Origin: Mesodorylaimus sp. YZB2_4 | Lineage: Eukaryota > Nematoda > Enoplea > Dorylaimida > Dorylaimidae | Direction: 5' to 3' | Assembly (NCBI GenBank): GCA_030248295.1 | Contig: JASANH010000183.1 | Location: 620,001-684,000, forward strand | Length of the DNA stretch: 64,000 bases | Part shown: piece after piece, positions 23,061-31,863 of the stretch | Layout of the letters: the number at the start of each line of letters is the position of its first letter | Numbering within the stretch: position 1 is the stretch's first letter | Translations under genes and position numbers: made by a program | The notes under the pieces: generated by a model | What the model was told of the DNA's origin: nothing | The model's database searches: none | Seen by the model: the letters and a program-made list of their open reading frames with translations, nothing else

Positions 23061-24650
23061 TCATGTTAACACTGTGAGTACTGGAGAGATACTACGGGAC
23101 CTCAGATCATCGATACTTGCCGTTGTGCTTATAGAAGTACTGGTAATAAACGGCAAGAAATCAGCGGCACTATCGACGTAACTAATTGGCAGAGTCCCTT
23201 GATTACCTTGCCCGTCATTATCCTCTCCGTCCAGATTTCCTGAACTGATATCCTCTACAATCTCCAAAACGGAACGACCCGCAGTTTCTGGCATGGCGTA
23301 GGCCATGTATAGAACGCAAATGACTAAAGGAATGGTGTATAATAGAAATGCATATGGTCCGACCAACATGAGCAATGGTGGAAATGCGAAGACAAAAACA
23401 GAATTCGAAGCCCAAAATGTAAACTCGCTCAGCGATCCAATTGTGGCTCGCACATTTTGAGGACTGAATTCGGCGAATATTGCCTCGGCCACGGCGCCAG
23501 GTCCAATACTGTACAAAAATATATACAAACCAGTCAAGGCTACTGCCGAGGCTCCGATCGACCAATTGAACCCAAACAATCGACTCGACAAACATAGGAC
23601 AATGAACAGAATGTTGTAAAGTATTGCTGCCCCCATCGTGCCCAAAAGCAGGGGTCGTCTACCGACACGGTCGGCAATGAATACTGCCACAATGCCACCA
23701 ATTAAACCAGGAACATTAAAGAGAATTGAGAAATTCTTCGCAGAAGCCAAATCCATTCCTAGCTGAGCAAAGATTTCAGTGCTGTAGGCTTCCACAATAT
23801 CCACACCCACGCTACTGTGAGCCAAAGCTATCACTGCCGCCAGAATGATTGGGACCCGAACTGTTGGGGCGGCCAGTGCTTTTCTGAATGACAGTTGTTG
23901 ATCGGCTAACCGTTTTTCCAATTCGTATTCGCGGAATAGCTTCGCCAGATTAGCCTCGGGTCCGTGATAGAAAAAGATTGCTTTGACAGCCTCCGGCGAA
24001 TCTCCTTTTTGAATATACAAGTACTTGGGTGAGGCTGGCAGGCAAGGACTGATCAGCAATTGTGCAATCGATGGTATTATGCAGAAGCCTAATAAATACA
24101 GGACCCGTTGCGGTGTCCCAAATATGCTCGGTTGAGCCAATCCCAATGCGATCATTGATGACAAGGACAACACGAATCCCCCAGGCCCGTTCAAATAACC
24201 TCGATAAGCATTCGGACTGATCTCGCAAAGAAATACCCGCAAAGTTGGACAAACTAAACCCGAACTCAGTCCAGCGATGAATCGGCCCAGGGCTAATAAT
24301 TCAAAGCAGTCAAATATTGGAGCCAGAACCATGGTGAAACTACCAAATAGTTGCACCGAGCTGGCAATCGAGAGTAGGACGCTTTTTCTGCCACATTTTT
24401 CTTCCAAGACACAGGCGAATAATGACCCAAAAATGCAGCCTATTTGCCATAAACTAACCACAATTGAATACAATGCGTGAAGACCAGACACACTAATTGT
24501 GCTGGCATAACCGTGTTTTATGTAACTAGAATTGATAAAGTCTAGAAAAACATCGTTGACCACATTGAGAACTGCGTTTTGATAACCGACAGAAAAATAA
24601 CTGAGAAACACAACTGACCAACCAGACACAAATAAACGAATGGGCACCAT
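23061..24650 (-). CDS. MFS sugar-porter-like transporter
   Basis: A complete single-exon frame of 529 residues with about twelve membrane segments. Sugar-porter (SLC2) landmarks appear in order: EEKCGRKS (83-90), GRFIAGLSSGL (122-132), the middle-loop SPKYLYI (207-213; usually PESPRYL), DRVGRRPLL (327-335), GPGAVAEAIFAEFSP (383-397) and PETAGRSVLEI (454-464). The QQxSGxN motif before TM7, which contributes to hexose binding, reads AHSSVGVD (277-284). Both Gln and the Asn are lost, so glucose is unlikely to be the substrate. A Ser/Thr-rich C-terminal tail of about 60 residues is cytosolic. It would act in the plasma or an internal membrane as a facilitator or proton symporter. The start is an ATG directly before the first hydrophobic helix. 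The lack of introns contrasts with neighbouring multi-exon genes. Confidence 0.87.
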   Translation of the reverse strand: MVPIRLFVSGWSVVFLSYFSVGYQNAVLNVVNDVFLDFINSSYIKHGYASTISVSGLHALYSIVVSLWQIGCIFGSLFACVLEEKCGRKSVLLSIASSVQLFGSFTMVLAPIFDCFELLALGRFIAGLSSGLVCPTLRVFLCEISPNAYRGYLNGPGGFVLSLSSMIALGLAQPSIFGTPQRVLYLLGFCIIPSIAQLLISPCLPASPKYLYIQKGDSPEAVKAIFFYHGPEANLAKLFREYELEKRLADQQLSFRKALAAPTVRVPIILAAVIALAHSSVGVDIVEAYSTEIFAQLGMDLASAKNFSILFNVPGLIGGIVAVFIADRVGRRPLLLGTMGAAILYNILFIVLCLSSRLFGFNWSIGASAVALTGLYIFLYSIGPGAVAEAIFAEFSPQNVRATIGSLSEFTFWASNSVFVFAFPPLLMLVGPYAFLLYTIPLVICVLYMAYAMPETAGRSVLEIVEDISSGNLDGEDNDGQGNQGTLPISYVDSAADFLPFITSTSISTTASIDDLRSRSISPVLTVLT

Positions 24651-25124
24651 TGCATTGACTTTTAAAAGAAACAGAATAAGAACAGATGCTTAAACGGCCT
24701 TTAACCCTGATGAGCGACGACCAATCAGAATGCAGGTCGACAATAGCTAGCCTGGTTCGTGTCTCAACATGTCCGTCAACACAACTCAATGTGCACGACG
24801 TACACGGCTAACAGAATCATTTGCTGCACGCAGGGAAACTCGACTATAAATATTAGGTAAACTCATTGAGGAGTTTGCCACATGCATTAAGGCCAGGTAT
24901 GGGAAAATATGACTTTTTTGCCTTTGGCCAAGACCAAGTGAAGAATACTGGGCACTATTTGGCGGTTTTGTAATAATTGTTTCATCTGCCAAACTACAAA
25001 CTTCACAGATGAACGAGACACAGTGACCGTGCTCTCCTAGAATGTCATTTGGGGCCTTTTTTAGCTACTGTATGTCCTCCTCGAACGTGATCAAACTTCG
25101 GGATAACCCTAGTTGGTCTCACTG

Positions 25125-25415
25125 TTTGCAGCATCAAGTAGCAACTGTACGATGCCTGTGCTAGAAGATAGTTCTTCTTCTCGTACGATTCATGTTTCAA
25201 TTGAAGTTATAATTGTTTTTGGGCACTTTTTTGGGGTTTTCGGGCCGCCGTTTGAGAACCGCTTGATCGATTTCGATAATTTTTGGTACTAGCATGTCCT
25301 ACCTATCAACCTATGATACTACCAAACGGTTTTGCAAAATAATGGCTGGTTGTCGAGATATGCAGATAAAACCGTTTCGCCCTGTGTTATAACATGCGTT
25401 GGGTCTGTGGACCCA
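25125..25415 (+). repeat. Dispersed repeat family R, copy A
   Basis: Shares blocks with copies near 30770-31090, 31128-31400 and 43195-43415: GCAGCATCAAGTAGCAACTG, then GCTAGAAGATAGTT, then a GAACCGCT-GA-GATTT-GA stretch about 150 bp later. No coding content and no clear ends. Confidence 0.55.
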
Positions 25416-25801
25416 AGAGTTCGACCAACTACGGGTTAACCGATTCCCAGCCGGAGAATATTGGCAAACAAAAAAATAATGTTGGTTTGGTGCGTTGGCA
25501 ATATTAGGACAAACGGCAAAACCACATCCGATCCGATTTGTTTCCGCCCAAACGAGCTAAAAATTAAGCGCATTTATGTGCATATATGCCTATAACAGTT
25601 CGCTTATTACGCGGGGATCCTGGATATACAGTAAGAGGGACCCGATTTGAGAGGGAGGTGGGATGCTATGGTAAGTGATGTGGGTGCGGGATAATACAAA
25701 AGGGGCTTTATTTGGCAAAGACTGCGCTGCTTTACAGAGTGGAAGGTGCGCTTTGACTAAGGAGTATTCGGTTGCCTTGTTTGGCCGCCTTGCATGGAAA
25801 A

Positions 25802-25960
25802 ATGTTACTTGCGTTCGTGATTGTCTTATACGGCCTATCAGTTGCCACCGAACACATGCTAGTATCACACATACAGCATTACAATTACGACAGAATCGGT
25901 ATGGTCAGTCTTGGCTGGCATTCCGGCGTGAAGGTCCATCATGCCAAGCCTCGGTTATGA
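25802..25960 (+). CDS. Possible small secreted peptide
   Basis: A 52-codon frame starts ATG and encodes a strong hydrophobic leader, MLLAFVIVLYGLSVA, followed by TEHMLVSHIQHYNYDR and a His-rich remainder ending in a TGA. The leader would suit a signal peptide cleaved after SVA. There is no Cys and no dibasic site. A splice-donor-like ACATGTAAGT lies 20 bp after the stop but is not in frame. It could be a peptide gene or chance; I recognise no family. Confidence 0.3.
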   Translation: MLLAFVIVLYGLSVATEHMLVSHIQHYNYDRIGMVSLGWHSGVKVHHAKPRL

Positions 25961-26444
25961 CAGTACAACACATGTAAGTTGTCTCCAAAATTAGTCTACA
26001 AGGATCTCTTCCCGTTCAGCTATATATCTATAGTAACAGCTCCTCTGCGCCGCTCTTTTTTTACCCACTTGATTTGCTATGCTCGGAGTATTTTTAAAGC
26101 CTTCGAAGCTTATGCCGTCCCTGCTGTATCTGTATGTCAAGGATAGTTGGTCGCCCCGTGTTCGTGTTAGATGCGAGTAACTATGCATATCTGAGGGTAG
26201 GAACACATCACAGCGTGCATAAGTATGCTAGATCTTTGCACCGTAAATACTCAAACCTGGGGAAATTATTTCAAATGGGGAAATCATTCGATGGGAAACT
26301 ATTTGAGGGGATTAAAATGTGTAACATATTTTGGCATCGAAGTTTCCCAAAAACTTGACGATTTTATTCTAAACCTCAGCACTCGATGAGCATACTTTGG
26401 TTTCTTCCCTTCTTTATCCTCTTCTCCATTAAAATATCATAGAT

Positions 26445-26565
26445 ATATTATAAATATAATAGAAATAAATAAATAAAATAAATAAATAAATATCATAGAT
26501 ATATATAAAATATCATCATATCATCATATCATATTAAAACATCATATCATCATGGACTAGCGATA
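26445..26565. repeat. AT-rich simple repeats
   Basis: Runs of AAATAAAT units are followed by ATCATATC units. Simple sequence only. Confidence 0.8.
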
Positions 26566-26941
26566 AGTCACAGCATATGCAGTCGCAGAGCTTACAGTGG
26601 CTCCCTACAGTAGCCCTGTATCTGTGTTTTTTTTAAAGTGTGCCGTAAGAGGGAAAGCCATTTGAGGAAAACTAAATGAGTGCTTAGATACCCGTATACA
26701 TATGTATATGCTCGCATGGAAAGAAAATTCAGTGGTCATCATGAGCGATCTAGACAGCAATGCGCATTACAAACCCTATCTTTCCGTATAACCTACGAAC
26801 TCGGCAGATTTCACTGCCTCTGTGACTGAAAACCTGCTTGTCGGCTGCTGATAGCCATAAGATGCTAAAAACGGACCATCTCTGGTCATAGAGTCCTTTG
26901 CCGACATCTTTTTAGTACCTGTCAATTTAAACATGTCTTAC

Positions 26942-27522
26942 CTGGCTGTAATGAGCACAGCAAGGCGTATATCCGTTTGCACATCCCCCACAGCTAATTA
27001 CTTCGTCATACCACCATTTGACTGCCTTTTGGCCAACCGAGTCTGAGGACACTGGTGTTGCCCAAATATTTTCCCCAGTATTTACTCGACTCGTGCTATG
27101 CCCGAACCAGCATCTCTCAGCATGTGCTTGAGCGTTAGCAGCAAGCGCAGTATCCCAGGTCATTCTCTGCATGTTACTGGCAGTTACCTGAAAAAAGAAC
27201 ACTTCCGCTTTTTTGGATCTGATCACATTCCACTGAGGCTGCGATTTCTCACCATTTTTCTGTACTTATTGTGCTCATCGACGATAATCTGAGTCTCGTT
27301 ATCACTTATCCCATTCCTCATCTGTGCGGCTGGTGCTTGTGTATATTGATAATAATGGTAGTGCTTCGAGCGCCAATGATCCAGAAACGATAGTGGACCA
27401 CTATTAGAGCTGATCGAACCATCGGCATGCCTCCTGACAGGATTCGAATATGCACTCAGGCATGAGATCATAGCAGAGATCAAAACAAAATTTAAAGTTC
27501 GGAAAGCCTTACAGGAGGGCAT
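26942..27522 (-). CDS. CAP/SCP secreted protein, 3' end not found
   Basis: Two minus-strand exons join in phase 0: 27522-27253 and 27187-26942. The first encodes a signal peptide (FVLISAMISCLSAYS), a His/Tyr-rich linker, and the start of the CAP domain, IIVDEHNKYRKM. The second continues ASNMQRMTWDTALAANAQAH, CWFGHS, TGENIW and KWWYDEV, the usual CAP order, with the cavity His of GHS and Glu of TGENIW both present. Exon 2 ends CCAHYSQ at a GTAAGA donor, exactly where VVW-x-x-T-x-x-[VI]-GC should follow in a third exon. I could not find that exon in the next several hundred bases. Either it lies beyond a long intron or the gene is truncated. CAP proteins are secreted and have varied roles, including parasite-host interaction. 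The start ATG is the only one before the leader. Confidence 0.78.
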
Positions 27523-27737
27523 GGTGAGCGAGTACAGTATCGTAACTAGTCTTGAGTCAACAAGCCAAGGTTGTAGACAAGTTTAAAATGACCGAAGTTT
27601 TAATAGTTCCTGTTAAGTACAGAACACAGCAGACATTGCAAATTCCGACACTCCTATGAAGCAATATCATACTCGAAGTCTTAGTCAAGGGCGGTTGGCC
27701 ATCATACCTGCAATATAATGGCGCCGCGTAGGCAACG

Positions 27738-28885
27738 CTATGTTCTTTTCTCATTCACCGCCGCACCTTGCGAACACAAGTTGATGACAGAACATTCATC
27801 AAATGGAGTGGTTACTAGACACGAGACATGGAAACGCGTGTTCCCAAAACTTTTGTAAAACAAGGGATAGGCACAGAACGAGTTGCTGGAGGCTATTGTA
27901 ACCAGGCCTGGCAGGCGTAGGAGGGAGGCGGCCGACCGAAGTCGGCGGGACAAAAACTCCGACTGGAGCAGGCAAGTCTTGCGACTATACCTACGGCTGA
28001 AACGTCAACCCGAGGGGTTGGCGTCTCCCAGCCAGGGGAGAGTATTGATTACTCTCTCCCACTCGCCATGGCCTACCAGGCGGGGGGTTACATTCCTCCC
28101 ATCGACAGAAGAAGCGACGACCCCGTCGCTCTTCCCGGAAGGAAGACCTCCCCCTCCCCATAAGATAGAGGGCCGACCTCACACTGCCTACGCAGTGCAG
28201 ACGGTACTGGGACCAGCTGGCTAGGCTGGCCGTGCCAGTGTTGGTCTAAACGCCCTAGACCGTGACGAACATGGGCACACCCAGCGGTTCGACGGGGACT
28301 TACAACACATTGGATGGCCCCAAGGTCCGTGACGCCAATGTAACCAGGCCTGGCAGGCGTAGGAGGGAGGCGGCCGACCGAAGTCGGCGGGACCAAAAAA
28401 TCCGACTGGAGCAGGCAAGTCTTGCGACTATACCTACGGCTGAAACGTCAACCCGAGGGGTTGACGTCTTTCAGCCAGGGGAGAGGGGAGAGTATTGATT
28501 ACTCTCTCCCACTCGCCATGGCCTACCAGGCGGGGGGTTACACTATGTCAGCCGCCATATGGGTGAGGTTGGCAGATGGCGCCGAATCGTCTGACGAACA
28601 GCAGATGTAAACGGGAGGAAATAGTAAATGACAATGGTGAAGCTCAGGTGAATTGATAGCTAGCTTAACCATCACATTCTTAAACAGGGTCCACTCATTC
28701 CTATGTCGCGTCGATATTTTCCTGTTGACCTCGAGTGCACTGTGTTTGGTTCTGAGCAGATCAATAGCGGAATGCAAGTCGTTAACTTTTGCGGCGATAT
28801 TATCAACTTTTGTTCCGAGACTTGACTCGCATTTGGCTTCGCTGTCAACAAGTGATAGTGAAGAATAAATGACGACCATGAACAT
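27738..28885 (-). pseudogene. Small secreted-protein ORF interrupted by TRIM insertion
   Basis: The minus-strand frame starts at ATG 28885 with a hydrophobic leader (MFMVVIYSSLSLV), a Cys, and a probable coiled-coil segment (KVDNIAAKVNDLHSAIDLLR). It runs to codon ATA at 28546-28544 and is then cut by the retrotransposon at 27897-28542. Beyond the insertion the same frame resumes at 27893 with a Cys-containing stretch (SSNSFCAYPLFYK) and ends at a TAG (27738-27740). Removing the element plus one 4-bp target duplication rejoins the two halves in frame. The inserted allele adds only Val before a stop. Whether the middle part (about 28600-28740) contains an intron is unclear. I do not recognise the family. 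Confidence 0.65.
27897..28542 (-). mobile_element. TRIM (mini LTR retrotransposon), complete with TSD
   Basis: A 646-bp unit has two direct repeats, 27897-28092 and 28339-28542, nearly identical and each starting TGTAAC and ending GTTACA. A 4-bp target duplication, CTAT, flanks it (27893-27896 and 28543-28546). Read on the minus strand, the 5' LTR is followed after one base by TGGCGTCACGGACC, a plausible tRNA primer-binding site. The 3' LTR is preceded by the purine run GATGGGAGGAA, a plausible polypurine tract. The ~246-bp interior has no gag or pol, which defines a terminal-repeat retrotransposon in miniature. A degenerate LTR relative lies at 40448-40605. Confidence 0.87.
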
Positions 28886-29875
28886 GATGAGATAAATAGT
28901 CACTGGGATATTGATCTGTTACAGGGTCTAGAAAGAAGAAAAAAAGAGTCGTTGCCATGTGGTTAGCAGGCGGGGTATAGATTCTTAAGACATACAGTAG
29001 AGGCGCAGCACATGCGCGCCTATTTAACGATACATGGGTCGAGAGCGAGAAGAACATGCCTCTCTTCGCCCTTCCTGCTGTCATTCGTAACTACCATAGT
29101 TTCGGTAGATGGGGCCCAGCATACAGTAACCGACGAACTGCAACTAAAGACACTGACAATGAATTGAACAAGCACTACTTCGAGTGGGCAGAAAAACTCC
29201 TGAACAATCAATTTAATTCTTCCAGATACCAAAAAGCTTGATCAGGCAGAAATTCATACACAAGACCCCTATGATGGGAATGTAATTTGCAGGATTGACA
29301 CTTGGTTGACACTTGGTAGGATTTTTTGGATTTTTCGATCGCTCTGAAAATTCTTGACCTTAAGCGAATTCTAGCTATATCTGGAAATTATCACGATTTG
29401 GTGGCTCCCAAATCAGCATTTCGACACCATTTTGAGCCATACCGCTGCCTTTTTTTGAATGATTCCAACGCGTCATACACAGTATGATTTACTTTTTGAT
29501 ACTGCTGGGTCTTGTTATTGGTACTTGTTGACTTTGCGTGCTCTCTTTATGAGCATTCCAATGGCACAAAACGGAAGAAATTTGTTTCAACCGGTGCAAA
29601 AAGAACAGCATGAAGCACTAAGGATGTGATAAAACTGGGGCTGTTCATCACTTTTTTGTCTTATGTCCAAGGGCAGAAGCATTCTGGGAAAAAGTAGACA
29701 GCTTGTTTGCAAAATAAGACCCAGCCATTACTCTGCGGGCGGAGAATAAGGTTTCTGGGATACATGACGGGCTTCGTTATAAGTGGTTAGATCGGCGCTG
29801 CGTGGCGATCCAAGTGTTGCTGCCAGCCTTGGAACGCACGTGGTGCAGCGTGTACATTCCCAAAAGGCGCATTCA

Positions 29876-29972
29876 TAGTCGACAAAATTTACTACTCATA
29901 CCCCTAGGGGCCATATACTTAAGCGTATACCAGCTCTACTCCTACCGAAATTTTGCCGACTATAAATGCGCC
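29876..29972. mobile_element. Short inverted-repeat MITE
   Basis: A 97-bp sequence has ends GGCGCATTCATAGTCG and, inverted, GGCGCATTTATAGTCG, continuing into CAAAATTT on both sides (about 24 bp of terminal inverted repeat). No clear target duplication and no second copy in the window. Confidence 0.6.
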
Positions 29973-30429
29973 TAAAGAAAACGATAGCATACTGTGTTGA
30001 ATGTGTGTTGTACCGGTGTGATATAATCAGTCTCTAATGTGCGCATGTGCATTAAAATACGCAGAACCAAGAGCAGGGGCTTTGGCCCCGCGAGTACATG
30101 GCCTCACGCGCGCTTTAGATTATAGAATTCATTCACTTACAGTAGAACGGGCAAACAGGGAATCCGCTTGGCTGCTCTATCAGTATCTGACGCTGCCGTA
30201 TTTTGGAAGATGAGCAAGAGCGGACACAGTCAGTCATGCAAAGCTGTCAGCTTTTCCACTTTTCCATTTTTGTGAAATACCCACGACTTTTATAATGCAA
30301 TAGCTAGTCATACACTGTAGGTCTGCAGACGTCCGTTCATTGTCACTCGTTCAGTCGCGTGTGTTTCTAATCAGGTTCCCCAGTATCAGGTAAACTGGCT
30401 ACCGTGAATTCCATACATCACAGGTGTAA

Positions 30430-30685
30430 GGTCACAAGTAGTTTTTGGGGTGAGTCCAAAATATGGCGGAGGATTCCACCTATGCTCACCCTGTTTGTAA
30501 CATTTCAGATGATTTTTTTTATCGATATCTCCAGAACCGATTAGGCTCCCGTAAAATCCTATCGTGGGGTCCTTTGGTTCTTGGTTAGCATACTAGGGGC
30601 AACCATTATCGAAATCCGGTTCCGGTCCATTACCGCGATTCTCAAATGGATTCTTGTACTGTCGGAAGGACTCCTCTAGCTTGTG
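30430..30685 (-). repeat. Dispersed repeat family R, inverted copy
   Basis: Read inverted, this shows the GAATCGCGG...GATTTCGATAAT...AGTATGC...GGAGATATCGAT order seen in the plus-strand copies of family R, but more diverged. Confidence 0.4.
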
Positions 30686-30769
30686 CATCGTACGGTTGCT
30701 ACTTCATTTTTATTATTACGCAGAACCACCATCCTGGGCAATAATATGCTCGCTTCGCTGGTCGAAGTG

Positions 30770-31400
30770 CTACTAACATCGTGTAGCTACTGTACGCTAC
30801 CTGTTCTAGAAGATAGTTCTCGCGGTTCTACGAAACTACAGTATACTTTACGTTACAAACGAGGTCTTTTTACGAGGTTACGAGGTTTCTGGGAAGATTT
30901 TTTGGCGCCATTCGGGAACCGCTGGACGGATTTTGATGAAATTTGACCCCAGCATGCGGGATATGATACCGAGAACCTTACGATGGGATTTCTCCATATT
31001 TTGATCGGTTCGAGAGATATTGATCAAAAAAACCTTCTAAAGTGTGGACCCCGAACTGTAGAATACGGGTCCGAAAATCGGACCAGATTACACTTTGACT
31101 AGTCATCCCCTCTCATAGTCACCTCTTTGCAGCATCAAATAGCAACTGTGGCATGCCCGTGCTAGAAGACATCTAGTTTTTGCCGCTCTAATAAAATACA
31201 GTTGTTCACGTTTCGAAAAAGTCTTCGTACCCGTGCTTCCGGAACCATTTGATAACCGCGAGGTGGAAAGATGTTTTTGACAGCGGGACTTGTACCCCAG
31301 AACACTACGATGAGATTCCGCGAAATATCAGAAAATATCAAATACGTCATCTAAAGTGTGGACGCCGGTACTGCAGAATATGAGTCCACAACTTTTATGA
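30770..31400 (+). repeat. Dispersed repeat family R, tandem copies B and C
   Basis: Two diverged units follow one another, about 30770-31090 and 31128-31400. Each runs CTAGAAGAYA, an AACCRYYTGA-like stretch, an ACGATGRGATTYC block and TAAAGTGTGGAC followed by ACTGYAGAAT. Related copies are at 25125 and 43195. Function unknown. Confidence 0.6.
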
Positions 31401-31863
31401 GCGGGATAATCTCAAAAAGAGCTTTCACCTTTCCAGTGACGTGCCCCTTATAGTGCTGTGGTGATACAGTTATCATTTACAGTTATTACTTTTATCAGAT
31501 CTGTTTTTGCGATATAACTAGCGGATAACGATTTTTTTATACACAAAGCAGCAGTAGAAATGATATCTTAGCATTTAAAAGGTATGAAAAGAATGATTGA
31601 TGGCAAAGCATGAACTTGGGACTTCAGCATAATTGTATGCGTTGACGTCGGAATATCCCTCACCTGATTACGAGACGCAGCAGCGACAAATTCTCTCCAA
31701 CTCTACTTTCATTTTTAACTTTGTTATAGACTAGCAGCTGGATGCATTTATCTTCACACATCCAGAAAAATATCATTCATCACTTTATTTCCGTTCAACC
31801 GACACATATCCTGGCTAGATGTCTGCGTCTAACAGGCTCTGCAGCTTCTCCAACCAAGTCAAA

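Larger units (their letters stand above)
24651..26941. other. No firm gene; repeats and one small ORF
   Basis: Contains a dispersed repeat (25125-25415), a small possible secreted-peptide ORF (25802-25960) and AT-rich simple sequence (26445-26565). The third exon expected for the CAP gene should lie here on the minus strand, but I could not find a HYTQVVW-like or CNY-like stretch. Confidence 0.4.
28886..31863. other. No supported gene; MITE and repeats
   Basis: Contains a 97-bp inverted-repeat MITE (29876-29972) and a block of dispersed repeats (30430-31400). Short frames near 29020-29240 exist on both strands but have no domain. The last hundred bases are probably promoter and 5' UTR of the astacin gene; a possible upstream in-frame ATG is at 31819. 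Confidence 0.4.
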
